Of a DNA stretch of 64,000 bases, positions 8,006-16,784 are shown piece after piece. Each line of letters begins with the position of its first letter. Positions within the stretch are counted from its first letter, which is position 1. Source of the stretch: Streptomyces sp. NBC_01689 (GTDB taxonomy: Bacteria; Actinomycetota; Actinomycetes; Streptomycetales; Streptomycetaceae); assembly GCF_036250675.1 (NCBI RefSeq), contig NZ_CP109592.1:4216001-4280000 (forward strand), in the 5' to 3' direction. The position numbers and the translations under genes were made by a program. The notes under the pieces were generated by a model. It saw only the letters and a list, made by a program, of their open reading frames with translations, was not told the DNA's origin and did no database searches.

Positions 8006-9586
8006 TCAGAAGGCGTCCGTCGGCACATAGGTCCCCCACACCTCGCGCAGCGCGTCGCACACCTCGCCGACCGTGGCACGGGCGCGCAGGGCTTCCTTCA
8101 TGGGGTGGAGGACGTTGGCCGTGCCCCCGGCCGCCTCCTTCAGGGCGGCGAGGGCCGCCTCGACCGCCGCCCCGTCGCGCTCGGCGCGGAGCCTGGCCAG
8201 ACGTTCGGCCTGCTGGGCCTCGATGGCCGGGTCGACCCGGAGCGGCTCGTAGGGCTCCTCCTCGTCGAGGCGGAAGCGGTTGACACCGACGACGACCCGC
8301 TCGCCGGAGTCGGTCTGCTGGGCGACGCGGTACGCGCTGCGCTCGATCTCGCTCTTCTGGAAGCCGCGCTCGATGGCCTCGACCGCACCGCCCAGCTCCT
8401 CGACCCGCTCCATGAGGCCGACAGCGGCCGCCTCGACGCCGTCGGTCATGCTCTCGATGACGTACGACCCCGCGAAGGGGTCGACGGTCGCCGTGACGTC
8501 GGTCTCGTAGGCCAGTACCTGCTGTGTACGCAGGGCCAGCCGAGCCGACTTGTCGGTCGGCAGCGCGATCGCCTCGTCGAAGGAGTTGGTGTGCAGCGAC
8601 TGGGTCCCGCCGAGGACCGCGCCCAGCCCCTGGACGGCGACCCGGACCAGGTTCACCTCCGGCTGCTGGGCCGTCAGCTGCACCCCCGCGGTCTGCGTGT
8701 GGAAGCGCAGCATCAGCGACTTGGGGTTCCTCGCGCCGAACTCCTCGCGCATCACGCGGGCCCAGATGCGGCGCGCGGCGCGGAACTTGGCGACCTCCTC
8801 CAGGATCGTGGTACGGGCGACGAAGAAGAAGGACAGACGGGGGGCGAAGTCGTCGACGTCCATGCCGGCCGCGACCGCCGTACGGACGTACTCGATGCCG
8901 TCCGCGAGCGTGAACGCGATCTCCTGCGCGGGGGTGGCTCCCGCCTCGGCCATGTGGTAGCCGGAGATCGAGATCGTGTTCCACTTCGGGATCTCGGTCC
9001 CGCAGTACTTGAAGATGTCCGCGATCAGACGCAGGGAGGGCTTGGGCGGGAAGATGTACGTGCCGCGCGCGATGTACTCCTTCAGCACGTCGTTCTGGAC
9101 CGTGCCCGTCAACCGGGAGGCCGGGACGCCCTGTTCCTCGCCCACCAGCTGGTACATGAGCAGCAGCAGCGCCGCGGGCGCGTTGATCGTCATCGAGGTG
9201 GAGACCTTGTCGAGCGGGATGCCGTCGAACAGGACCCGCATGTCCTCCACCGAGTCGATCGCGACGCCGACCTTGCCGACCTCGCCGTGCGCGAGGGGGG
9301 CGTCCGAGTCGTGGCCCATCTGGGTGGGCAGGTCGAAGGCGACCGAGAGGCCCGTCGTGCCGTTCGCGATCAGCTGCTTGTACCGCGCGTTCGACTCCAC
9401 GGCCGTGCCGAAGCCGGCGTACTGACGCATCGTCCAGGGACGGCCGGTGTACATGGACGGGTACACCCCGCGGGTGAAGGGGTAGGCGCCGGGCTCACCC
9501 AGTTTCTCCACCGGGTCCCAGTCCTTCAGGGCCCCCGGCCCGTAGACCGCTTCGATGGGCAGTCCGGACTCCGACTCGCGCGACAT
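8006..9586 (-). CDS. Acyl-CoA (methylmalonyl-CoA type) mutase large subunit, no B12 domain
   Basis: A 526-residue adenosylcobalamin-dependent mutase catalytic barrel. ATG at 9586 has GGGAGG at good spacing. Conserved blocks are [48 protein letters not shown] and [14 protein letters not shown] (His211, the base contact). Tyr56 (in RQYAG) and Arg174 (in IARGTY) correspond to the Tyr/Arg pair that binds the substrate carboxylate in methylmalonyl-CoA mutase; isobutyryl-CoA mutase has Phe/Gln there. The C-terminal cobalamin domain (DxHxxG) is absent, so a separate B12-binding small subunit must be supplied from elsewhere. It is not near a mutase partner, an epimerase or a MeaB chaperone in this window. 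It may interconvert succinyl- and methylmalonyl-CoA; other dicarboxylyl-CoA substrates are possible. Confidence 0.9.
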   Translation of the reverse strand: MSRESESGLPIEAVYGPGALKDWDPVEKLGEPGAYPFTRGVYPSMYTGRPWTMRQYAGFGTAVESNARYKQLIANGTTGLSVAFDLPTQMGHDSDAPLAHGEVGKVGVAIDSVEDMRVLFDGIPLDKVSTSMTINAPAALLLLMYQLVGEEQGVPASRLTGTVQNDVLKEYIARGTYIFPPKPSLRLIADIFKYCGTEIPKWNTISISGYHMAEAGATPAQEIAFTLADGIEYVRTAVAAGMDVDDFAPRLSFFFVARTTILEEVAKFRAARRIWARVMREEFGARNPKSLMLRFHTQTAGVQLTAQQPEVNLVRVAVQGLGAVLGGTQSLHTNSFDEAIALPTDKSARLALRTQQVLAYETDVTATVDPFAGSYVIESMTDGVEAAAVGLMERVEELGGAVEAIERGFQKSEIERSAYRVAQQTDSGERVVVGVNRFRLDEEEPYEPLRVDPAIEAQQAERLARLRAERDGAAVEAALAALKEAAGGTANVLHPMKEALRARATVGEVCDALREVWGTYVPTDAF

Positions 9587-9858
9587 CGCTCCGCCTCCCG
9601 CTGGGTTACTGACTGGTAGGTACGGTCCTCGCGACGGACTGTAGTGGTGGCCGCGGGCCCGGTGGGGTGGACCGGGCTGGGACCTTGCTCACAGACCGGC
9701 GCACGGTCCCGCTCCTCTGCTGTTCGCACACACTCTCGTTCTCCACCTTGCCGTGTGGTTCAGGGCCCGTCACGCGCGGGGAACATCCCCAGGGTGTCCC
9801 GCGGGGGTATACCTGGCACATCGGCATGCGGTGGACGGGTGAGACGACGGGGGTTGGA

Positions 9859-10719
9859 ATGCGCACCACAGTCAGGGGAGGATCGCTGGCCGCTCTGCTG
9901 GCGCTCGTCGCGGTGAGCGGCTGCCGTGCCCAGGTCGTCGACGCGCACGGGACGCCGACACCGGCGCGGACGACGGCCGGTTCCACGAGGGCGCCGGACG
10001 ACGCCAAGGAGGGGACGGGCAGCCCCGCGCCGGGTTCCGCGTCTCCGGAACCGGAACCGGACCCGGCCGTCTCCACGACACCGCCTCCCCGGGTGCTGTG
10101 GTCGCGCGGCGACCGCGGCCGGGACGTCCGCGAGATCCAGGCCCGGCTGCGCCAGGCCGCGTGGCTGTTCGAAGGCCCGACGGGGACGTACGACATCGCG
10201 ACGGCCGCCGCCGTACGGGGCTTCCAGGGCAAGCGGGGGCTCGCGCGCACCGGCGAGGTGGACGCCGTGACCTGGCGGCGGCTGCTGTCGATGACGCGCG
10301 AGCCGACCCGGTGGGAGCTGTACGCGTTCGGCGGCCAGCCCGCCGCGCGGCCCGACCCGCGCTGCATGACCGGACGGGTGATGTGCGTCAGCAAGACGAG
10401 CCGCACCCTGCGCTGGATGGTCGACGGGCGGACCGTCTCGGTGATGGAGGTGCGGTTCGGCTCCCAGTACACCCCGACCCGCGAGGGCGTGTTCAGCGTG
10501 GCCTTCAAGTCCCGCCACCACGTCTCGACGATCTATCACACGTCCATGCCGTACGCGATGTTCTTCAGCGGCGGCCAGGCGGTGCACTACTCCGCCGACT
10601 TCGCGGCCCGCGGCTACGCGGGCGCCTCGCACGGCTGCGTCAACGTACGGGACGAGGCGAAGATCGCGGCGCTGTTCGCGCAGGTCCGCACGGGGGACAA
10701 GGTCGTCGTCTCCTGGTGA
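9859..10719 (+). CDS. L,D-transpeptidase lipoprotein with peptidoglycan-binding domain
   Basis: ATG at 9859 gives 286 residues with a lipoprotein signal: MRTTVRGGSLAALLALVAVSGC, lipobox VSGC and Cys22. An upstream ATG at 9826 would disturb the signal. A Thr/Pro/Ser linker (about 25-75) precedes a peptidoglycan-binding module (RGDRGRDVREIQARLRQA to TGEVDAVTWRRLL), then a YkuD catalytic domain with the active-site motif GASHGCVNVRD, where Cys is the nucleophile and the upstream His (AVHYS) completes the site. The enzyme forms 3-3 cross-links in peptidoglycan or attaches proteins to it, outside the membrane. It has its own strong terminator and seems monocistronic. Confidence 0.93.
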   Translation: MRTTVRGGSLAALLALVAVSGCRAQVVDAHGTPTPARTTAGSTRAPDDAKEGTGSPAPGSASPEPEPDPAVSTTPPPRVLWSRGDRGRDVREIQARLRQAAWLFEGPTGTYDIATAAAVRGFQGKRGLARTGEVDAVTWRRLLSMTREPTRWELYAFGGQPAARPDPRCMTGRVMCVSKTSRTLRWMVDGRTVSVMEVRFGSQYTPTREGVFSVAFKSRHHVSTIYHTSMPYAMFFSGGQAVHYSADFAARGYAGASHGCVNVRDEAKIAALFAQVRTGDKVVVSW

Positions 10720-10750
10720 CCCGCGGGCGCGGGGCGCTCGACGGATGCGG

Positions 10751-10789
10751 GGCGCGGGCGGGACCGGGGGAACGTGTCCCGCCCGCGCC
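10751..10789 (+). terminator. Hairpin terminator after the L,D-transpeptidase gene
   Basis: A perfect 14-bp stem (10751-10764 with 10776-10789) and an 11-nt loop begin 31 nt after the stop. Confidence 0.75.
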
Positions 10790-11084
10790 GATGTGCACGG
10801 AGCCTGGGTACGGGGGGAACCCCGGCTCGGTGCGACGGCCGATGACCAGTCGGCTCACCCAGTACTGCGCCGGCGCGGCCGAAAACGTCACACCGGCCCG
10901 GGAAAAAGTTCCAGGAGACAGGGAACCGCAGCTCAGAGTGGGTGCGTGCGGAGATCCCGCCGCGCGCGGGCCGACCGCGGAACGCCGGGTGTGGCCGGTA
11001 ACCGGCCACGGGCGGCCGGGCACCGTACGCGGCTCGGACGGGCCGCCACCGGGTACGGAAGCGGCCCGGACGGCGGGAAACGGC
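10790..11084. other. Intergenic region between convergent genes, with a 19-bp palindrome
   Basis: No convincing gene was found. The only notable structure is GTGGCCGGTAACCGGCCAC (10991-11009), a 9-bp inverted repeat around one base, which could be part of a terminator for the opposing sigma operon or a protein site. Confidence 0.4.
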
Positions 11085-12182
11085 TCAGACGGCCGACAGT
11101 CGTGGCCCCGGGCCGTCCGCCCGCGCGGCGTCCCGCACCGCCGACGACAGAGCCGACGTCCGCGGCGACAGCGTCGCCAGGGCCGAGGGCGCCGCCGGGG
11201 CGAACACCCCGCTGTGGTGGTGGCCGTTGCCGCCCGGGACCGGGTGCCCGCCGTCGTCACCCTGGTTGCCGCCGCCGGAGCCGTGTCCGGAACCGTGCCC
11301 GGAGCCGGACCCGTTCCGGCCGTCACCCTGGCCCGCCTGGCCGCCCCGGTCGTCACCGCCCTGGCCGGAACGGGTTCCCGTCCAGCCCAGGACGCGCCTG
11401 CAGAACGTCTTCACCCGCCCGCCGCCGCCCGCCGCGTCCGTCAGGACACGTCTGCGTCCGGCTTCCAGGTTCTTGCCGCCGAGGACGTCCTGGCACGACG
11501 AACGCGTCCTGGTCCACCACTCGTGGGACCGCAAGGGCCGGTCCGGCCCGGACGAGCCGGGCCCGCCGCTCGCGGAGCCGCCGGCCGACAGATCGTCGGA
11601 GGAGCCGGAACCGGCCGGCCCGCTCGTCGTGGCACCGGGCAGCGGCACCTCGGAGCCGTCGGCCTGCGACACCCCCGGCGACGGCGAGTCCAGCGGTCGC
11701 GGTGTCTGCGCCGCGGAGACCGTGGCGGCCGGATGCGGCCTGTCGTCACGGAACGGAGTCGGCAGCACTCCGGTACCGGCCGCGACGGCGACCCCGCCGA
11801 CCATGCCGACGGCCAGCGCGGCGGCCAGTCCGAAGCGCACCGGACGGCCCCAGCGGGCCCGGTGACCACCCGCTCCGGGGCCGCCCAGCCGGACCAGACC
11901 GGCGTCGGCCGGGCGGGCGGCGGCCCGTACGTCCGGGCCCGCCGCCCGCCCGGCCGGGACTCCGCCGCGACCGGCGCGTGCGGCCCGGAAAGCGGCCAAC
12001 GCGGCATCCTCGCCGGGGAGTTCGGCACCGTCCGGCGCGGGTTCCTCGGCCAGCGAGGCGAGCGCCTCGGCGAGCCGCTCCACACGTTCCTTGGTGTCGG
12101 CGTCGACGGCCTCCAGCGGCTCACCGCGCAGCAGACGCTCCGCGGCCTCGCCGTCCAGCCACCTGTAGTCCTCGTCGGCCAT
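11085..12182 (-). CDS. Single-pass membrane protein coupled to ECF sigma, probable anti-sigma-like partner
   Basis: The ATG at 12182 overlaps the sigma stop as TGATG, pointing to translational coupling; the protein has 365 residues. The first 110 residues are acidic/Ala-rich and cytoplasmic, one membrane helix follows (about 117-139, FGLAAALAVGMVGGVAVAA), then an outside part. That part is rich in Ser, Pro and Gly, with two cysteines in SCQDVLGGKNLEAG and VKTFCRRVLG, and a low-complexity GSGHGSGHGSGGG stretch with a His cluster. No zinc-binding HxxxCxxC anti-sigma motif is visible. The operon position and topology suggest it controls the sigma factor or carries its signal, but the family was not recognised. 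Its N-terminal segment ALAAFRAARAG resembles ALAAYRAARER in the small protein of the next sigma cassette. Confidence 0.72.
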   Translation of the reverse strand: MADEDYRWLDGEAAERLLRGEPLEAVDADTKERVERLAEALASLAEEPAPDGAELPGEDAALAAFRAARAGRGGVPAGRAAGPDVRAAARPADAGLVRLGGPGAGGHRARWGRPVRFGLAAALAVGMVGGVAVAAGTGVLPTPFRDDRPHPAATVSAAQTPRPLDSPSPGVSQADGSEVPLPGATTSGPAGSGSSDDLSAGGSASGGPGSSGPDRPLRSHEWWTRTRSSCQDVLGGKNLEAGRRRVLTDAAGGGGRVKTFCRRVLGWTGTRSGQGGDDRGGQAGQGDGRNGSGSGHGSGHGSGGGNQGDDGGHPVPGGNGHHHSGVFAPAAPSALATLSPRTSALSSAVRDAARADGPGPRLSAV

Positions 12183-12844
12183 CACATGTCCTTCTGCGTC
12201 CGCGAACGCGTATGCGTCACACCGGCGGACGTCACCGCGCGTGTGCGCGACTGTCTCGGTGGGGGGACCGCGCCGAGCGCGACGGCGGATTCCGGATCGC
12301 CGCCGATCAGCTCCGCGAGCCGCTTCAGACCCCGGTGCGCCGCGGTGCGGACGGCTCCGGGCCGCTTGCCGAGGGTCTCGGCCGCGGACTTGGCGTCGAG
12401 GCCGACGACGACCCGCAGCACGACGGCCTCCGCCTGGTCCTGCGGGAGTTGCGCTATCAGCGAGAGGGTGCTGCCGGTGCTCAGCGCCTCGATGGCCTCG
12501 CCGGCGGTGTCCGACTCGGCGGCCCTGCCGGTCAGTTCGGTCTCGTCACCACCGATGGCGGGGCGGCGCCCGCGCATCCGGATGTGGTCGAGGGCGCGGT
12601 TGCGGGCGATCCGGGCCGCCCAGCCGCGGAAGCGGTCGGCGTCGCCGCTGAACCTCTCCAGGTCCCGGGCGATCTGCAGCCAGGCCTCGGAGGTCACGTC
12701 CTCCGCGTCCGGATCGCCGACCAGCGTCCGTACGTATCCGAGCAGCCGTGGGTGCACCGCGCGGTACACAGTCCGGAACGCGGTCTCGTCCCCGTCCTGC
12801 GCCGCAAGCACCGCGGTGGTCAGCTCCGCGTCGTCCCCCAGCAC
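12182..12844 (-). CDS. ECF-type RNA polymerase sigma factor
   Basis: A 220-residue sigma factor started at GTG 12844, with AAGAGGGG upstream. Region 2 reads LLGYVRTLVGDPDAEDVTSEAWLQIARDLERF and FRGWAARIARNRALDHIRMRGRR. Region 4 is LPQDQAEAVVLRVVVGLDAKSAAETLGKRPGAVRTAAHRGLKRL. After region 4 there is an unusual 35-residue Arg/Thr-rich tail. It directs core polymerase to a small regulon. It is paired with a membrane protein in the same transcript and is closely similar in region 4 to the sigma factor at 13659-14450, so the two cassettes look like an old duplication. Confidence 0.93.
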   Translation of the reverse strand: MLGDDAELTTAVLAAQDGDETAFRTVYRAVHPRLLGYVRTLVGDPDAEDVTSEAWLQIARDLERFSGDADRFRGWAARIARNRALDHIRMRGRRPAIGGDETELTGRAAESDTAGEAIEALSTGSTLSLIAQLPQDQAEAVVLRVVVGLDAKSAAETLGKRPGAVRTAAHRGLKRLAELIGGDPESAVALGAVPPPRQSRTRAVTSAGVTHTRSRTQKDM

Positions 12845-13311
12845 CCGCGCGCCCCTCTTTGCGCCTGAACCGGCGCCGCTCTCGCGGACCGGGCTCTCGC
12901 CGTTGTGGTTGCCTGTCCTCCGCGCCCCGGCGCGAATGGCACGTTACGGCCTGAAACAGCTCCCCGTCCACGTCCGTACAACTCGCAACTATGTCGTGAC
13001 GGAGCGAGGTGTGACACAAAACGCAGTCGCGGCGCTGTAGAGAGTACGGGCCGCCGCGCGGCCCGTGCCGCGCGACGGCCGGGGCCTCTCCTGTGGGGGG
13101 TGGCGGCCCCGGCCGTTGCCATCGGCTCCCGGGACGGCCCGGCTCCGCCGCGGACCGGAACGCGTCCCTCGTTCACGTCCCCTGCCTCTCGGACGCCTCG
13201 CTCCCGAACCCTCCGGGGCCTCTCGCGTCCTTCCGCACCTTCACGCTCTCCGGCCCCGCCGCGGCTCTCCCCGGCCTCCCCGGCTCCCGCCCGGTTTCCG
13301 GGTCCCACCGG
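12845..13311. other. Promoter region of the first ECF cassette and spacer to the second
   Basis: About 470 bp without a convincing gene. The least GC-rich part, about 12955-13040, lies upstream of the sigma gene and is the likely promoter zone; CATAGT on the minus strand (12988-12993) could be a -10, but no good -35 was seen. The rest (13041-13311) is C/T-rich on the plus strand and shows nothing recognisable. Confidence 0.35.
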
Positions 13312-13623
13312 TCAGGTCAGGCCGGCCCGGTCCGTCCGCCCGTCCAGGTCGGACCCGTCGGTCGGGTCGGTCGGGTCGGTCGGGTCGGGCACGGCACCCC
13401 GGGCGGTCCGGTCGGACACGTGGGCCCGGTCGGTCCAGTCGTCCCGCCGGCGGGGCCGTGCCCCGTGCGCCCCGCGCTCGCGTGCCGCCCGGTACGCGGC
13501 GAGGGCCCGCCTCTCCGCGTCGGGATCGACCGGCACGGTCCGTGCGGCGGCGAGCAGCGCGCCGAGGGACGGTCCGGGGCACCGCCCGAGGAAGAGATCG
13601 GCGTCCGCCTGCCGTTCACCCAT
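13312..13623 (-). CDS. Small protein downstream of the second ECF sigma factor
   Basis: A 103-residue hydrophilic protein with an ATG start 35 nt after the sigma stop, so probably in the same transcript. It opens with MGERQADADLFLGR, continues with LGALLAAARTVPVDPDAERRALAAYRAARE, and ends in a low-complexity DPTDPTDPTD tract coded by a GGTCGGGTC-type repeat (about 13363-13395). It has no membrane segment, unlike the partner protein of the neighbouring cassette, with which it shares only the ALAAYRAAR-like segment. It may be a short sigma partner or a shortened relative of the longer one. Function is unknown. Confidence 0.62.
   Translation of the reverse strand: MGERQADADLFLGRCPGPSLGALLAAARTVPVDPDAERRALAAYRAARERGAHGARPRRRDDWTDRAHVSDRTARGAVPDPTDPTDPTDGSDLDGRTDRAGLT
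13363..13395. repeat. 9-bp GTCGGTCGG-type tandem repeat
   Basis: More than three back-to-back near-identical 9-bp units (GTCGGTCGG/GGTCGGGTC phase) encode the Asp-Pro-Thr repeats near the end of the small protein. Slippage here would be in frame. Confidence 0.7.
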
Positions 13624-13658
13624 GTCCCCGCCCGCCCCTCACCGACCGCGCCCGGCGC

Positions 13659-14450
13659 TCATCCCGCATCCCCCGGCGTCTCCCCCAGCGTCCGCGGGCC
13701 TTCGGGCGTCACACCGCCCGCCGCGCCACCCGCCGCACGGTCGCCTCTTCCGCCGTCCCTGCCACCCCTGTCGCCCCTTCCGTCCCTGCCGCTCCCGCCG
13801 CCCGTCGCGCCGTCGTCGGAGCCGTCGCCCGGGAAGTCGTCCAGGCTGCCGTCCGCTCCCTCCGCGCCGATCTCCTGGGCCAGCCGTCTCAGGCCGCGAT
13901 GCGCCGCCGTGCGTACCGCGCCCGGACGCTTGCCGAGCACACGTGCGGCGGCCGGCCCGTCCAGGCCCACGACGACGCGCAGCAGCACGGCCTCGGCCTG
14001 GTCGCGGGGCAGTCGCGCGACCAGTTCCAGGGCGCGCGCGGTGCCGAGCGTCTCCAACGCCTGGTCGTGGGTGCTGTGACGGCCGGGCAGCTCCAGCGCC
14101 TCGTTCTCCAGCGGAGTGGCCCGGGGCCGTACCTTCTGACGCCGCAGATGGTCGAGCGCGCGGTGCCGGGCGATGGTCGCGGTCCAGCCCCGGAACCCGG
14201 CACCGTCCCCCCGGAACCGTCCGAGGTCACGGGCGATCTCCAGCCAGGCGTCGGACGCCACGTCCTCGGCGTCGTCCCCGACGATCCCCCGCAGATAGCC
14301 GAGCAGGCCGGGCTGCACCATCCGGTAGGCGACCGCGAAGGCGGCCTCGTCCCCCTCCTGCGCCCGCGCCACGGCCGCACCGAGCTCACCGTCGTACGCC
14401 TGTACGCGGCGGGGTTCCCCTCCCTGGCCCAACACTGTCCTCGTTCGCAC
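13659..14450 (-). CDS. ECF-type RNA polymerase sigma factor, second copy
   Basis: A 263-residue sigma factor from GTG 14450; an alternative GTG at 14435 would shorten it by five residues. Region 2 reads LLGYLRGIVGDDAEDVASDAWLEIARDLGRF with FRGWTATIARHRALDHLRRQ. Region 4 reads LPRDQAEAVLLRVVVGLDGPAAARVLGKRPGAVRTAAHRGLRRL, very close to its neighbour at 12182-12844. The last 65 residues are a Gly/Asp/Arg-rich low-complexity tail (GGGSGRDGRGDRGGRDGGRG), unusual for an ECF factor and perhaps a regulatory or disordered extension. A small unrelated-looking protein follows it. Confidence 0.92.
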   Translation of the reverse strand: MRTRTVLGQGGEPRRVQAYDGELGAAVARAQEGDEAAFAVAYRMVQPGLLGYLRGIVGDDAEDVASDAWLEIARDLGRFRGDGAGFRGWTATIARHRALDHLRRQKVRPRATPLENEALELPGRHSTHDQALETLGTARALELVARLPRDQAEAVLLRVVVGLDGPAAARVLGKRPGAVRTAAHRGLRRLAQEIGAEGADGSLDDFPGDGSDDGATGGGSGRDGRGDRGGRDGGRGDRAAGGAAGGVTPEGPRTLGETPGDAG

Positions 14451-14559
14451 CGAGTTCGCCTGAATGCGCGGCGTGCGACACGGCCGGCCGTGTCGACGTC
14501 CCCGTGGTCATCAGCGTCGCCCTCCACGGAAATGTCACAGGCCGTCAGGCCCTCCCCTA

Positions 14560-14587
14560 CGCCCGGGGAGTGCCGCCGCCCCGGGCG
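14560..14587 (-). terminator. Hairpin after the DHA2-type exporter gene
   Basis: CGCCCGGGG and CCCCGGGCG form a perfect 9-bp stem with a 10-nt loop, about 40 nt past the exporter's stop codon. Confidence 0.6.
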
Positions 14588-14625
14588 ACGGCGCGGCCGG
14601 GGCGCGGCTCGGGTGCCCAGTGACG

Positions 14626-16098
14626 TCAGCCGACGGTGTCGACCGGTTCGGGCACCGGGGCCGGCCGCCCCTGCGAGGCGGGCATCCGGTCCGCGTCCAC
14701 CACGATCGCGGCGATCAGCGCGGCCAGCAGCAGCGCGCCCATCGCCCACCAGGTCGCGACGTTGAAGCCGTGCACGGCGGCCCGGGAGGCGAGGGCGCGG
14801 CGGTCGGTGCCGGGCCCCGCGTGAGCGGCCGCGTAGCGGGTCGTGACGCTCGCCGCGATCGTGTTGAGCAGCGCCGTACCGATGGAACCGCCCACCTGCT
14901 GGGCGGTGTTGAAGGTGGCGGAGGCGGCGCCCGCGTCCCGCGGCGCGACGCTCGACGTGGCCAGCGAGACACAGGTCATCATCGCCGTGCCCATGCCGAG
15001 GCCGAGCATCAGCATGCCGGGCAGCACGTGCGAGGCGTACGCGGGCTCCACTCCGACCTGCGCGATGACCGCCAACGCGCCTGCGGCCAGCAGCAGTCCG
15101 GGGACGATCAGGACGCGTGGCGGGACCCGGTTCAGCAGCCTGGCCGCGACCTGGGTGGAGCCGGTGATCATGCCGACGGTGATGGGGAGGTAGGCGAGCC
15201 CGGTCTTCAGCGGCGAGTACCCGAGGACGCGCTGGAAGTAGTACGTCAGGAACAGGAAGACGCCGAACATCCCGATGGTGACCATCAGAATGGTGAGGAA
15301 CGCGCCCATCCGCTGCCGGTCCTTCACCACCGACACCGGCAGCAGCGGCACCCGGGCGCGGGTCTGCCACAGCGCGAACAGGCCGAGCAGGACGACCCCG
15401 GCGGCCAGCAGCCCGAGGACCCGTCCGTCACCCCAGCTCCGCGACTCCGCCTCGGAGAAGCCGTACACCAGCGAGAGCATGCCGGCGGAGCCGAGCAGCG
15501 CGCCCGGCACGTCGAGGCGCGCGTCCTCGTAGCGTCCGCCGCCGTCGAGCAGCACCAGGGCGCCCGCGCACGCGACGAGGGCGATGGGCACGTTGACGTA
15601 CAGACACCAGCGCCAGTCGAGGTACTGCGTGAGGAGACCGCCCGCGAGCAGTCCGAGCGCCGCGCCCGCGCCGACGATCGCGCCGAACACACCGAAGGCC
15701 TTGCCGCGTTCCCTGGGGTCCGTGAACGTCGTGGTGAGCAGCGAGAGGGCGGCGGGCGCGAGCAGCGCGGCGAACACGCCCTGCAGCGCCCGCGCCCCGA
15801 ACAGCATCCCGGAGCCGGTCGCGGCGCCGCCCAGCGCGGACGCGGCGGCGAAGCCCAACAGGCCGGTCATGAAGGCGAGTCTGCGTCCGGCGAGGTCGGC
15901 GATCCGGCCGCCGAGCAGCAACAGCCCCCCGAAGGCCAGCGTGTAGGCGGTGATGACCCACTGCCGGTTGCCGTCCGACATGTGCAGGGCCGTCTGGGCG
16001 GACGGCAGGGCGATGTTCACGATGGTCATGTCGAGGACGACCATCAGCTGGGCGAGGGCGATGACAACCAGCGCCCACCAGCGGCGGTTCGCGGCCAC
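14626..16098 (-). CDS. MFS multidrug exporter, DHA2 (EmrB/QacA) family
   Basis: A 490-residue, about 14-helix transporter from GTG 16098 with GGAGG upstream. Motif D1 is present near the first helix (LAQLMVVLDMTIVNIALP), motif A as GGRIADLAGRRLAFMTG, and motif C (antiporter signature) in GAIVGAGAALGLLAGGLL. Family members export cationic dyes, antibiotics or other drugs in exchange for protons. The gene stands alone. An inverted repeat ACCGTT-4-AACGGT (16146-16161) lies about 50 bp upstream of the start and may be an operator for an unlinked repressor. The substrate is unknown. Confidence 0.9.
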   Translation of the reverse strand: MAANRRWWALVVIALAQLMVVLDMTIVNIALPSAQTALHMSDGNRQWVITAYTLAFGGLLLLGGRIADLAGRRLAFMTGLLGFAAASALGGAATGSGMLFGARALQGVFAALLAPAALSLLTTTFTDPRERGKAFGVFGAIVGAGAALGLLAGGLLTQYLDWRWCLYVNVPIALVACAGALVLLDGGGRYEDARLDVPGALLGSAGMLSLVYGFSEAESRSWGDGRVLGLLAAGVVLLGLFALWQTRARVPLLPVSVVKDRQRMGAFLTILMVTIGMFGVFLFLTYYFQRVLGYSPLKTGLAYLPITVGMITGSTQVAARLLNRVPPRVLIVPGLLLAAGALAVIAQVGVEPAYASHVLPGMLMLGLGMGTAMMTCVSLATSSVAPRDAGAASATFNTAQQVGGSIGTALLNTIAASVTTRYAAAHAGPGTDRRALASRAAVHGFNVATWWAMGALLLAALIAAIVVDADRMPASQGRPAPVPEPVDTVG

Positions 16099-16145
16099 GA
16101 GGCCTCCCGGGTCCGGCGGTTGTCCTCATGTTCCCTCCGGCGGCC

Positions 16146-16161
16146 ACCGTTTGGGAACGGT
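16146..16161. promoter_or_regulatory. Inverted repeat upstream of the MFS exporter
   Basis: ACCGTTTGGGAACGGT has 6-bp perfect arms around 4 bp and lies in the 5' region of the exporter, a position suited to a repressor site. No regulator gene is adjacent. Confidence 0.4.
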
Positions 16162-16211
16162 CGCGTACCTTAAGAGGTGGTAATGCCGCCGGGCCCGCCC
16201 TCGCGGGGCCG

Positions 16212-16655
16212 TCAGCGCCGTGCCCCTTCCCCGGCGGCCTCCCGGCACAGCAGCCGCAGCGAACCGTCGCCGCCGTAGCAGCGGCGGGCCTCGTCGATCG
16301 GGTCCCAGAGCCGTCCGTCCGGGGTCCGCAGCCAGTGCTCGCCGCCGGTCTCCCACCACTCCGCGCCGGTGTACCGGGCGACGACCTCACCGGCGTACGC
16401 GCCGAAGCCGCGCAGCGCGCTCTCCACGGCGGCGTACGGCGCCCGTTCACGGCGTATCTCGTCGATCAGCCGGTCGACGCGCCACAGACTCTGCGCCGAG
16501 TAGTCGAGCCGCAGCCGGGCGCCCTCGCGCATCGTGGCGACGGCGTCCGCCGCCCAGCGCACGGGCTTCGTCGCGGCCTGGGACCTGGTTGCTCGCTGTG
16601 CGTTCACACTCCAAGGAGCGCTCGGCGCACGGGTTTCGTCACGGGTTCCGGACAC
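16212..16655 (-). CDS. Hypothetical protein with WD/Trp-rich C-terminal segment
   Basis: 147 residues from a GTG; the start is uncertain and a later GTG or Met is possible. The core is MREGARLRLDYSAQSLWRVDRLIDEIRRERAPY (split by position) then LRGFGAYAGEVVARYTGAEWWETGGEHWLRTPDGRLWDPIDEARRCY. The Trp-rich segment and the ending LRLLCREAAG suggest a small globular domain of the sort found in many uncharacterised actinobacterial proteins. There is no signal or membrane segment. It lies between the MFS promoter and another unknown gene, all on the minus strand. Function is not known. Confidence 0.7.
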   Translation of the reverse strand: MSGTRDETRAPSAPWSVNAQRATRSQAATKPVRWAADAVATMREGARLRLDYSAQSLWRVDRLIDEIRRERAPYAAVESALRGFGAYAGEVVARYTGAEWWETGGEHWLRTPDGRLWDPIDEARRCYGGDGSLRLLCREAAGEGARR

Positions 16656-16784
16656 ATCCGCGACACCGGCCCAGGACCCCCATGCACCCGCGCAGGACAG
16701 TCACAGGAACCCCGCAGGAATCAGGTTTACGGCCGGCCAGGAGGCTCCCGCCCGCCGTCACGCGTCCTGTCTCCGAGCCCCGCC

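Noticed and set aside
10098..13040. A very long open frame across the L,D-transpeptidase end, the sigma cassette and their gaps
   Set aside because: It runs antisense to two clear genes and is highly Arg/Pro-rich, as shadow frames are in very GC-rich DNA. No domain is visible.
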